From JBBKWQ01 sp037969115 (GTDB taxonomy: Bacteria; Actinomycetota; Acidimicrobiia; Acidimicrobiales; Ilumatobacteraceae): a DNA stretch of 13,990 nucleotides. Both the position numbers and the translations under genes were made by a program. Of the stretch, positions 1-5,624 are shown one piece after another; the stretch's first letter is position 1; every line of letters begins with the position of its first letter. The stretch spans positions 1 to 13,990 of the forward strand of contig JBBKWQ010000014.1 in the NCBI GenBank assembly GCA_037969115.1, read 5' to 3'. The notes beneath the pieces are model-generated. The model saw only the letters and a program-made list of their open reading frames with translations. It was not told where the DNA came from and searched no databases.

Positions 1-316
1 CGAAGTTGTCGGCCGGCACGAACGCGTTCGACCGGTCGAAGAAGCGACGAACCGGATGGGTCGGGGGCAGCTCGGGCCGGTCGACGGTGAAGTAGGGGTT
101 GGTGCGAGCGCCGTTGCGATGCCCGTTCGGTGCGACGCGATCGCACTCGGCGACGAGTTCGGCCATGCGCTCGGAGCGAACGAAGCGCGGTGCCACCGCA
201 CATCCATCGCGCTCGATCGCCCGGTGCAGCCGCGCGATCAGCGCATCGCGGGCTGCGCCGGGTCGGGCGATGGGGTAACGATTCGTGTCGACATAGACAT
301 CGACGTCGATCGGCAT
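1..316 (-). CDS. BesD/HalD-like Fe(II)/2-oxoglutarate-dependent halogenase or hydroxylase, N-terminal part (cut by window edge)
   Basis: Only the first 105 residues lie in the window. The visible protein begins MPIDVDVYVDTNRYPIARPG. It continues with a helix followed by DGCAVAPRFV (residues 37-46), then RTNPYFTVDRPELPPTHPVR (71-90) and NAFVPADNF (97-105). This order (a D..RYP start, 'dGc.v...F', 'N.YF...dPeLP..HP.R', 'N.afv..D') is what I know from the BesD/HalD family. Those are carrier-independent radical halogenases and related hydroxylases that act on free amino acids. The ATG at 316 is supported by an AGGAGG four bases upstream. The iron-binding HxG/D...H motif, which separates halogenases (HxG) from hydroxylases (HxD), lies outside the window, so the reaction cannot be assigned. 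It is divergent from the gene at 463. Family assignment is moderately sure; the substrate is unknown. Confidence 0.65.
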   Translation of the reverse strand, partial: MPIDVDVYVDTNRYPIARPGAARDALIARLHRAIERDGCAVAPRFVRSERMAELVAECDRVAPNGHRNGARTNPYFTVDRPELPPTHPVRRFFDRSNAFVPADNF

Positions 317-320
317 GCTG

Positions 321-326
321 CCTCCT
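321..326 (-). promoter_or_regulatory. ribosome binding site of the BesD/HalD-like gene
   Basis: On the minus strand this reads AGGAGG, a perfect Shine-Dalgarno core, and the ATG follows after CAGC. It fixes the start of the edge-truncated minus-strand gene at 316. Confidence 0.7.
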
Positions 327-361
327 CGAGTCCGAGCCCTCACGGATTGTTGGGTGCCGAG

Positions 362-367
362 ATATTA
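362..367 (-). promoter_or_regulatory. possible -10 element for the BesD/HalD-like gene
   Basis: The minus strand reads TAATAT in the only A/T-rich spot of the 146-base divergent gap (317-462). This would place the transcript start about 40 bases before the ATG at 316. I see no convincing -35 box at the expected distance, so this is a weak call. No clear plus-strand promoter for the gene at 463 was found in the same gap. Confidence 0.2.
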
Positions 368-462
368 GGTGCCCGGCTGACATCAGCATCGGATGGGAAG
401 CGATCGTCGGTCGAGATCTGGCGCCGGACTCATGTTGCTCGGGATCCCGTCGATACACACGT

Positions 463-1437
463 GTGGGACACCTCGACCTCGCGCGAACGGCGAAGACGCA
501 TGCGACCCGTTCCGTAGCGCTTTCGTGGGCTGCCCTGACGGCGGTCCTGGCATCGATCTTCGCGTTTCCCTATGGATGGTCCGGCTGGTTCATCCCGGTC
601 GACGGACTCGCGGCGATCCCGGTCGCGATGGCGGTCGCCGTGGTGATCGTCACCCTGCTGCCGCTCGAGCGCGTCGGTGACACGATCGTCGTCGACCTCC
701 TCGCGGGCAGCACCAACGGACGCCTCCGCAACGTTGCCGACGGACTGGCGATCGCAATCGGCGAATCGCCCGACCGTGTCGTGATCCATGACTCAGCAAT
801 CCCGAACGTCGGTGCCTTTCCGACGTCGGAGGGCGTGGTGGTGATGGCAACGGCCGGCGCGATCGAACAACTCCAACGCAACGAGTTGGAAGCACTCGTT
901 GCCGCGCAGTTCGCCGGTATGCGAGATCCGTGGTGCCGTCTCGCGACACGGGCCGAGTTGACGTGGGCACTGACCAAGGCATTGAGTGTGGTGAGCATCA
1001 TCGTCGCGCCGCCGATCGCGCTGTTCGTCGCCGTCGGCATGTCGCTCCTGCCGCGCAGCGTCGAGGCGACTCGAGACCTGTGCGCGGATGTCGCTGCGGT
1101 TTCGGCGACCCGGCACCCGGCGGCGCTCGCGAACGGGCTCCGCCACCTGGCACCTGCCGCAGCGGTCGGCAACCAGCAGCGCCTCGTCAAGAACTGGTAC
1201 CTGCCGATCAATCCGTTCCTCGTCATGCCGAAGCGGCTGAAGTCGACGACGACGGTCAGCGTCGGCAATCGACCGGAGCGCACGTGGACCGACGCCGACG
1301 AGGTCGGGTCGGAACTCCACCTGCGCGCTGATCGCGCCGAAGCGCTCGCGTCAGGCGCCGACCCGCGCCGGTTCACCGGTCGTGAGTACCGCCGCCGGTG
1401 GAGCCAACTCGGCGTCAGCCCCTTGCCTCCGAAGTAG
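463..1437 (+). CDS. M48-peptidase-like integral membrane protein lacking HExxH (probable pseudo-protease)
   Basis: From the GTG at 463 the product has 324 residues. Hydrophobic segments lie near residues 20-35, 48-66 and 175-196. The stretch PNVGAFPTSEGVVVMATAGA (114-133) followed by QLQRNELEALV (137-147) matches the region before the active site of HtpX/M48 peptidases. Where those enzymes have HExxH, this protein has AQFAG (148-152), so both zinc histidines and the catalytic Glu are missing. The third-ligand region, usually E..AD, reads RDLCAD (204-209), with Asp205 replacing Glu. I infer a membrane protein of M48 origin without zinc protease activity. The start is uncertain: the frame stays open to 130, but there it lies antisense to the 1-316 gene and has no recognisable sequence, and I see no strong ribosome binding site before 463. 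Its stop is 25 bases from the stop of the convergent ACC deaminase gene. Confidence 0.65.
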   Translation: MGHLDLARTAKTHATRSVALSWAALTAVLASIFAFPYGWSGWFIPVDGLAAIPVAMAVAVVIVTLLPLERVGDTIVVDLLAGSTNGRLRNVADGLAIAIGESPDRVVIHDSAIPNVGAFPTSEGVVVMATAGAIEQLQRNELEALVAAQFAGMRDPWCRLATRAELTWALTKALSVVSIIVAPPIALFVAVGMSLLPRSVEATRDLCADVAAVSATRHPAALANGLRHLAPAAAVGNQQRLVKNWYLPINPFLVMPKRLKSTTTVSVGNRPERTWTDADEVGSELHLRADRAEALASGADPRRFTGREYRRRWSQLGVSPLPPK

Positions 1438-1462
1438 CAAACGTGACCTTCGCTCGGCGGGA

Positions 1463-2512
1463 CTAATGGGAGAGTTCTCGTTCGGGTGAGCCGAGGCCGG
1501 GAAATCCGGCGTAGGCGGGGAGTGCCGGCTGTCCGCCGAGATGGCAGTACAGCACCCTCGAGCCGGCCGGGATCTCGCCGGACCGGATCATGCCGATGAG
1601 ACCGGCCATCGACTTGCCCTCGTAGACCGGGTCGGTGAGCATTCCCTCGGTTCGAGCGGCGAGATGGATCGCCTCGACCGTGCCCGCGTCGGGCACTCCG
1701 TAGGACGGTCCCTCGTAGCCAGGCACGACGGTGATCTCGTCGTCGCGTAGCGGTCGATCGAGGCCGATCTTGCTCGCCGTGTTCCTCGCGATCCGCGTCA
1801 CCTGCTCGACGGTCTGATCGAGCGTTCCGGATGCGTCGACACCGACGACGCGCCGACCCGGTTGGTCTGACATCGCGAATCCGGCGATCATCCCCGCATG
1901 ACTGGAGCCGGTGACCGTGCACACGATGATCGTGTCGAAGAACGTGCCGAGCTCGGCCTCTTGGATCTCCACTTCGAAGGCCCAGTTGGCGAAGCCGAGA
2001 CCGCCGAGCGGATGATCGGAGGCGCCGGCAGGAATGGGGTAGGGCTTACCTCCCGCCTCGACCACCGATTCGAGCGCCCGCTTCCAGCTGTCGCGAATTC
2101 CGATGTCGAACCCGGCCGGGTCGACGCGAACATCCCCACCCATGATCCGGGTCAGTTGAATGTTGCCGACCTTGTCGTAGTTCATGTCGTTGTAGTCGAC
2201 CCAGCCCTCCTGCACCGTCACTGCCTCGAGGCCGAGGTGGCACGCCACACCGGTGACCTGGCGCGTGTGGTTCGACTGGATGCCGCCGATCGAGACCAAG
2301 GTGTCGCATCCGGTGTCGATCGCCTCGGCGGCGAGGTATTCGAGTTTGCGCACCTTGTTCCCACCGAAGGCGATTCCCGAGTTGCAATCCTCTCGCTTGG
2401 CCCAGATCTCGACCGCGCCGCCGAGTGCCGTGCTGAGGCGTGGCAGTGGGTGGATGGGTGACGGGCCGAACAGCAGGGGTTCGCGGCGGAAGTCGTGCAG
2501 GCTCATCCCCAC
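1463..2512 (-). CDS. acdS: 1-aminocyclopropane-1-carboxylate (ACC) deaminase
   Basis: PLP enzyme of the tryptophan-synthase-beta fold that splits ACC to 2-oxobutyrate and ammonia in the cytoplasm. The protein is 349 residues from the GTG at 2512, or 347 from the ATG at 2506; the family is about 338. Hallmarks are KREDCNSGIAFGGNK with PLP lysine Lys53, SIGGIQSN with Ser80, TGSSHAGM near 201-208, and DPVYEGKSM with Tyr297 and Glu298. LGGQPAL contains Leu325. The Glu and Leu correspond to Glu295 and Leu322 of the Pseudomonas enzyme, the pair that separates true ACC deaminases from D-cysteine desulfhydrases, so the call is firm. The GTG start has AGGTGAG five bases upstream; the ATG aligns better with the family's N-terminus. 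The gene is last in the minus-strand run, 90 bases after the nitrile hydratase accessory gene. A hairpin covers its ribosome binding site. The last eight or so residues are an unremarkable tail. Confidence 0.93.
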   Translation of the reverse strand: MGMSLHDFRREPLLFGPSPIHPLPRLSTALGGAVEIWAKREDCNSGIAFGGNKVRKLEYLAAEAIDTGCDTLVSIGGIQSNHTRQVTGVACHLGLEAVTVQEGWVDYNDMNYDKVGNIQLTRIMGGDVRVDPAGFDIGIRDSWKRALESVVEAGGKPYPIPAGASDHPLGGLGFANWAFEVEIQEAELGTFFDTIIVCTVTGSSHAGMIAGFAMSDQPGRRVVGVDASGTLDQTVEQVTRIARNTASKIGLDRPLRDDEITVVPGYEGPSYGVPDAGTVEAIHLAARTEGMLTDPVYEGKSMAGLIGMIRSGEIPAGSRVLYCHLGGQPALPAYAGFPGLGSPERELSH

Positions 2513-2527
2513 AGGTTCTCACCTGTG
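2510..2527 (-). promoter_or_regulatory. perfect hairpin enclosing the acdS ribosome binding site and GTG start
   Basis: The minus strand reads CACAGGTGAGAACCTGTG. This is a perfect 7-bp inverted repeat around a GAGA loop, which is of the stable GNRA tetraloop type. The left arm and loop contain the AGGTGAG Shine-Dalgarno, and the right arm ends in the GTG at 2512. GGGG and the alternative ATG (2506) follow directly. It could act as an RNA structure limiting acdS translation or, as DNA, as a palindromic operator. The structure is seen in the sequence; its role is inferred. Confidence 0.45.
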
Positions 2528-2602
2528 CCCAGCAGGAGGAAACAACTCGGCGATCGCCCGTCGGTCCCGGCGCCGATCGAGGCGCGGGCCGGAATGGTTG
2601 GA

Positions 2603-2971
2603 TCAACCGGCGAAGTCGGCTGGGCGGAGTTCGATCGGGTGACCGTGCGGGGTGCGTGCGGCGGCGCGACGCCACGCACCACGCGTCACCTCTTGTTCCT
2701 GAGGCGATGCAGCACCCGACTCGCTCACGAGTCGCTCGAGCGCGGCGAGCCAGTGGTGGTAGTAGGTGTCGCCCTCGTCGGGATCGCCGGCTCGGCTCGC
2801 TCGCTCGATCTCTTCGGCGAGCGTCGTCGCCCACTGCGGCCAGGTGAACAGACCCTGCTCGTGGAGCTGCAAAGCCATCGCGAACGCATGGGCTTCCCAC
2901 GGCTCGCGAAACACCGGCGCGCCGTCGACCTCGGGCTGGTCCGGCAGCAATGACGGCGATCCGGCGGTCAC
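2603..2971 (-). CDS. nitrile hydratase accessory (activator) protein
   Basis: A 122-residue protein of the small nitrile hydratase accessory family (P14K/NhlE-like), resembling the N-terminal half of the beta subunit. These proteins help load the metal and modify the active-site cysteines of the alpha subunit. The diagnostic run is PWEAHAFAMALQLHEQGLFT followed by WPQW, then DTYYHHWLAALERLV, then a C-terminal TPHGHPIEL. I chose the GTG at 2971 because it overlaps the beta-subunit stop as GTGA, implying translational coupling, and gives the family's usual length. The longer reading upstream to 3088 would run through the beta gene and is arginine-rich nonsense. With the VCTLCSC motif in alpha, this protein fits the cobalt-type maturation route. 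Confidence 0.88.
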   Translation of the reverse strand: MTAGSPSLLPDQPEVDGAPVFREPWEAHAFAMALQLHEQGLFTWPQWATTLAEEIERASRAGDPDEGDTYYHHWLAALERLVSESGAASPQEQEVTRGAWRRAAARTPHGHPIELRPADFAG

Positions 2972-3645
2972 GCCGCGCTCCCGTCGACGGCGTGGAGGTA
3001 CGACTCCCACGCGTCGACCGACACCCGTTGGCCGGGTGCGGCGTCGTCCCAGAGGTCGGTCGCTTCGAACACGACCGTGTACAACCACCCCGGTTGCTCG
3101 CCCAGACCATGCGCGTTGCTGTCGGGCAAGACGTGCGCACCATGAACGTGTTCGATCTTGCCGACCTGTCCGGCGGCATACCCCGGCAATCGTGTGTGGT
3201 GATCGACGCGACCGGAACGTGTGCGCACCGAATCGCCGACCGAGAACCTGGCCGTTCCAGTCGGCTCGCGGTCGGTCGGGCCACCCTTGGCAAGCGCGTC
3301 AACAACCCGATCTGCAGTGAACACTCGGCGGGTCGTGTCAGGCTCGGCGAGCGAATGCCCGGTGGCGATCTCGACCTCCGTCACGAGCCCGTGATCAACG
3401 AGCAGGAGTTCCAGCGCTGTCGTCCAGATCTCGAAGTACGACAGGTCGGCATAGTTCGGCAACGTCTCGCGGGCCCGTCGGCTCATGTCGATGTTCCAGC
3501 CGCCGGGCACACCGGCGGCGAGGGTCAGCGCCAGCGCCCTGGCCTGCCAGTCGTGGTGGAACATGAGGCCTTCGGGTTCTTGCTCGATCGGGCCGTGCCC
3601 ATCCGTGCCACCCAGGTCGGCGTGGGTGACGTATGCGCCGCTCAT
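2968..3645 (-). CDS. nthB: nitrile hydratase subunit beta
   Basis: A 225-residue protein with the two expected parts. The N-terminal helical domain includes HHDWQARALALTLAAGVPGG (30-49), DMSRRARETLP (53-63) and SYFEIWTTALE (69-79). The C-terminal SH3-like barrel includes FSVGDSVRTR (134-143), TRLPGYAAG (151-159), GKIEHVHG (162-169) and WLYTVVFEATDLW (187-199). Arg56 and Arg152 sit where the family has the arginines that contact the oxidised cysteines of the alpha subunit. With alpha it hydrates nitriles to amides. The ATG at 3645 overlaps, as ATGA, the natural end of the alpha reading frame. Because alpha now stops early at 3786, ribosomes that terminate there lie about 140 bases upstream, so this coupling may be weakened. 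The 3' end overlaps the accessory gene by 4 bases. Confidence 0.92.
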   Translation of the reverse strand: MSGAYVTHADLGGTDGHGPIEQEPEGLMFHHDWQARALALTLAAGVPGGWNIDMSRRARETLPNYADLSYFEIWTTALELLLVDHGLVTEVEIATGHSLAEPDTTRRVFTADRVVDALAKGGPTDREPTGTARFSVGDSVRTRSGRVDHHTRLPGYAAGQVGKIEHVHGAHVLPDSNAHGLGEQPGWLYTVVFEATDLWDDAAPGQRVSVDAWESYLHAVDGSAA

Positions 3646-3785
3646 GTGGGCGCCTTCGTCGTATCAAGCAGCAGAGTCGGATCGAGGGGACGGCCGACGC
3701 CGATCATCGAGTCGCGGGTCACCAGATCGGTGAGTTGTTCCTCGGACCAGTCGTCGGTGCCCGAGGGACGCTGCGGACCGTCGTG
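3642..3785 (-). pseudogene. nthA: detached C-terminal part of nitrile hydratase alpha, in frame after a TAA stop
   Basis: Directly after the TAA at 3786-3788 the same frame stays open for 47 codons to a TGA that overlaps the nthB ATG. It reads HDGPQRPSGTDDW, then SEEQLTDLVTRDSMIGVGRP, then an ordinary tail. Family alpha subunits continue after VWDS.AEIR with Y...PxRPxGT..WsEEqL..LVTRDsmIGV, so this is the missing C-terminus. The residues at the junction (stop-H-D-G-P where Y-x-V-L-P is usual) also fit two compensating one-base differences. Dropping one A of TAAC and adding one C in GTCCG would give Y-T-T-V-P. Either a recent nonsense mutation or sequence errors would explain it; stop readthrough is less likely but would yield the full-length chain. 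Confidence 0.8.
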
Positions 3786-4325
3786 TTAACGGATCTCGGC
3801 GGTCGAATCCCACACCCGAACCTCGACATCCTCGGCCGGCGTCACCCCGAATTCCGCCAACACACCGCGCGGGTCGCGCACGGCTCGCGACCGGTACGGC
3901 GCGCTCTTGTACCAGGTGGGCGGCAGACCCAGCACCGGCCACGGGTAGCAGCTGCACAGTGTGCACACGACCATGTGGTGGGTGCTGTCGGTCTGTTCGA
4001 CCGCCACCATGTGCTCACCCTGGCGGCCGCCGTAGCCGAGTGATGCGATCGCCGACGTGGCATCGCGGCGCAACCACTCGCGAAACTCGCGGTCGACCCA
4101 CGCACGCGCGACCACGCGAGCGCCGTTCCGCGGCCCGATGCGGGTCTGGTACGTGTCGATCAGCACGTCGAGCGCGGCCGGGTCGATGTACCCCTTCTCG
4201 GTGAGCAGCGTCTCGAGCGCCCGCACGCGCACATCCATGTCGCCGAGCTCGCCGTGGTCGTGGTCGCCGTGCTCATCGTGCTCGTCGCGCTCGTCGCGCT
4301 CGTCGTGCTCGTCGTGGGAACCCAT
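3786..4325 (-). CDS. nthA: nitrile hydratase subunit alpha (cobalt-type motif), C-terminally truncated by an in-frame stop
   Basis: The metal-binding subunit. From the ATG at 4325 it has 179 residues. The active-site motif VCTLCSCYPWPVLGLPP begins near residue 120, with Cys121, Cys124, Ser125 and Cys126. Thr between the first Cys and Leu is typical of cobalt enzymes; iron enzymes have Ser. WYKSAPYRSRAV and VEVRVWDSTAEIR follow as in the family. The frame then meets TAA although about 47 conserved residues remain, so this form is shorter than the usual 200-210. Residues 4-27 form an unusual His/Asp/Glu-rich tail encoded by 9-bp repeats. An alternative GTG at 4328 adds one residue. The start is 1-4 bases after the stop of the gene at 4330, so expression is probably coupled to it. 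TAA is unusual here, where neighbouring genes end in TGA or TAG. Confidence 0.85.
   Translation of the reverse strand: MGSHDEHDERDERDEHDEHGDHDHGELGDMDVRVRALETLLTEKGYIDPAALDVLIDTYQTRIGPRNGARVVARAWVDREFREWLRRDATSAIASLGYGGRQGEHMVAVEQTDSTHHMVVCTLCSCYPWPVLGLPPTWYKSAPYRSRAVRDPRGVLAEFGVTPAEDVEVRVWDSTAEIR
4269..4313. repeat. five imperfect 9-bp tandem repeats inside nthA
   Basis: On the plus strand the units are GTGCTCATC, GTGCTCGTC, GCGCTCGTC, GCGCTCGTC and GTGCTCGTC. On the coding (minus) strand they give five (D-E-H/R) triplets of the nthA N-terminus. Each unit is a multiple of three, so gain or loss of copies would keep the frame and only change tail length. Confidence 0.85.
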
Positions 4326-4329
4326 CACG

Positions 4330-4968
4330 TCATGGAGTCGAGGCTGCGAAGCGTTGTTGCAGTGTGGTGGCGCCGTCGCCGGACAGCTCGTCGAACACCG
4401 GACGGCCGGCCATTGCCATCATCAGCGATTCCGACGTGCCCGACACGAGCTGGCCCTCGCCGTGTGACCATTCGCTGTCGGTCGACTCGAAACGGAGCCC
4501 GTCATACTTGCCTTTTCCGACGACGGCCGCCGCCTTTTTGTCGGTCGTGAGGAATACCAACGCCGTCTCGACCAGCTCGGCCTCGGGCGCTCCGCCGAGG
4601 TCGAGGCCACGGCGAACGTCCTGGGTGTGCACCACGACATCGGTGGTCGTCATCTCGCCGGGAAAGATCGGGATGGCCGACTTCTTCTCGGCCTTATCCC
4701 TCAACGACGCGATCAACTCTGGCATCGGTCGCTCTGCTTCGCGTCGAGCCATGGTGTCGGCGGCGCGGTCGTAGTCGAACCGGTGCTTCGCCATGTTGAG
4801 GAAGAACGCGGGCAGGCCGACGTCGACGAACGAGGCGAGATGAGCCGTCACGTGGTGCACGGTCCACTCGCCGCACAGGGTTCGTTCGTCGGCCCGATCC
4901 ATCAGAGGCTCAACGAGATCGGCGTAGTCGCGCCGAGCCCTCCCTGCGAGTACCCATCCATCAGTCAT
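4330..4968 (-). CDS. maleylpyruvate isomerase family (DinB-fold, mycothiol-dependent type) protein
   Basis: A 212-residue protein starting MTDGWVLAGRARRDYADLVE. The N-terminal four-helix DinB/MDMPI fold shows the family signature LCGEWTVHHVTAHLASF (31-47), in which His43 is a likely metal ligand. FPGEMTTTDVVVHTQDVRRG (102-121) supplies His114 and Asp117 at the second metal site. Family members are zinc proteins that use mycothiol as cofactor, such as actinobacterial maleylpyruvate isomerase; many remain unassigned. No aromatic ring-cleavage genes are in the window, so maleylpyruvate itself is not supported as substrate. The stop is separated from the nthA start by one to four bases, so it appears to be the first gene of the nitrile hydratase operon. 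A role in nitrile hydratase maturation or in handling products is conceivable but unproven. Confidence 0.75.
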   Translation of the reverse strand: MTDGWVLAGRARRDYADLVEPLMDRADERTLCGEWTVHHVTAHLASFVDVGLPAFFLNMAKHRFDYDRAADTMARREAERPMPELIASLRDKAEKKSAIPIFPGEMTTTDVVVHTQDVRRGLDLGGAPEAELVETALVFLTTDKKAAAVVGKGKYDGLRFESTDSEWSHGEGQLVSGTSESLMMAMAGRPVFDELSGDGATTLQQRFAASTP

Positions 4969-5073
4969 CCGACCATGATCACCTCTCCGTCGTCGTGGCG
5001 CAATCGCGGCGGTCGCCGGGACCGGTCGCAGACTCCGTGCCGTGAGAATTGCGGGACGCTGTCACCCGGTCAC

Positions 5074-5082
5074 TGCTACCTT
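5074..5082 (+). promoter_or_regulatory. candidate extended -10 promoter for the tail-tube gene pair
   Basis: TGCTACCTT matches the extended -10 pattern TGn-TAnnnT. A transcript start near 5089 would leave a leader of about 30 bases carrying the strong ribosome binding site at 5105-5110. No good -35 is seen at 17 bases, which extended -10 promoters can tolerate. I found no convincing minus-strand promoter for the gene starting at 4968 in this 151-base gap (4969-5119). Confidence 0.35.
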
Positions 5083-5104
5083 GCGGGTGTCCACGGTTCC
5101 GAGC

Positions 5105-5110
5105 AGGAGG
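5105..5110 (+). promoter_or_regulatory. ribosome binding site of the first tail-tube gene
   Basis: AGGAGG, followed by GGGG and then the ATG at 5120 after nine bases in total. It decides for the start at 5120 over a reading from 5042 that would add unrelated residues. Confidence 0.7.
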
Positions 5111-5119
5111 GGGGCGCCG

Positions 5120-5569
5120 ATGGCCGTCTCGCGTGATCATCCGTACACCCGTTTCAACTTCGTCGTCGACTTCGGTAATGGCAGCGACGGACCCGACGCC
5201 GGCTTCTCCGAAGTGCACGGACTCGACACCGAAGTCGACGTGATCGAATATCGAACCGGTAACTCCCGAAACGACGAGCCGATGAAGCTCACCGGGTTGA
5301 CGCGGGTCGGCGACGTCACGTTGCGGCGCGGTCTGATCGGCACGCTGACGCTGTGGCAATGGTTCGAGGAGGTGCGCAGCGGTGACCGGAATGCGCTGCG
5401 AACCGTGACGATCCGGCTGCTCAACGAGGATCGCAGCGAGCCGGTGATGACGTGGCTGCTTGAGCGGGCACGGCCCGTGAGGCACGTGAGTGGACCGCTC
5501 GACGCATCCGCCAGCGCAGTCGCCATCGAGGAGCTCGTGCTGAGCTACGAGCGCCTCGATCTCGAGTGA
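5120..5569 (+). CDS. phage tail tube-type protein (T4 gp19 family), copy 1
   Basis: 149 residues beginning MAVSRDHPYTRFNFVVDFGN. It has the pattern of the gp19/TIGR02241 inner-tube proteins of contractile tails, R-bodies and extracellular contractile injection systems. These are: an N-terminal F.V.F strand, GFSEVHGLDTEVDVIEYRTG (near 31-50), KLTGLTRVGDVTLRRG (58-73) where the family has k.pGl.k...itl.RG, then LWQWFEEV. The C-terminal half holds WLLERARPVRHVSGPLDAS and the final EELVLSYERLDLE strand. Such proteins stack into hexameric rings lined by a contractile sheath. No sheath, baseplate, spike or AAA+ gene is present nearby, so it is an orphan here. It is probably co-transcribed with the paralogue 55 bases downstream. 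Confidence 0.82.
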   Translation: MAVSRDHPYTRFNFVVDFGNGSDGPDAGFSEVHGLDTEVDVIEYRTGNSRNDEPMKLTGLTRVGDVTLRRGLIGTLTLWQWFEEVRSGDRNALRTVTIRLLNEDRSEPVMTWLLERARPVRHVSGPLDASASAVAIEELVLSYERLDLE

Positions 5570-5624
5570 CGAGGCACCTCGTGGCCAGGCACACCCGAAT
5601 CTCGGCGGGCCGTGGGACGTCCGG

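Noticed and set aside
130..462. Extension of the M48-like gene upstream to 130
   Set aside because: It would lie antisense to the BesD/HalD-like gene and its promoter gap; the translation is Arg-rich without homology signal, and the recognisable protein starts just after 463.
570..1922. Long open frame on the minus strand (450 codons) crossing the M48-like gene and the acdS 3' end
   Set aside because: Arg/Ser/Pro-rich translation with no family sequence; it is antisense to the plus-strand M48-like gene and out of frame with acdS, as expected from high-GC third positions.
2972..3088. N-terminal extension of the nitrile hydratase accessory protein
   Set aside because: The extra 39 residues are an arginine-rich out-of-frame copy of the nthB 3' end; the GTGA overlap at 2971 gives the normal family length.
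2046..3305. Long open frame on the minus strand (419 codons) overlapping acdS, the accessory gene and nthB
   Set aside because: Runs out of frame through three well recognised genes; the product is low-complexity Arg/Ser/Gly without motifs.
3786..4325. Thiocyanate hydrolase or iron-type nitrile hydratase as the identity of the alpha/beta pair
   Set aside because: Subunits are separate, full nitrile hydratase beta and accessory proteins follow, and the motif has Thr (VCTLCSC) rather than the Ser of iron enzymes. Thiocyanate hydrolase would need a split beta-like pair.
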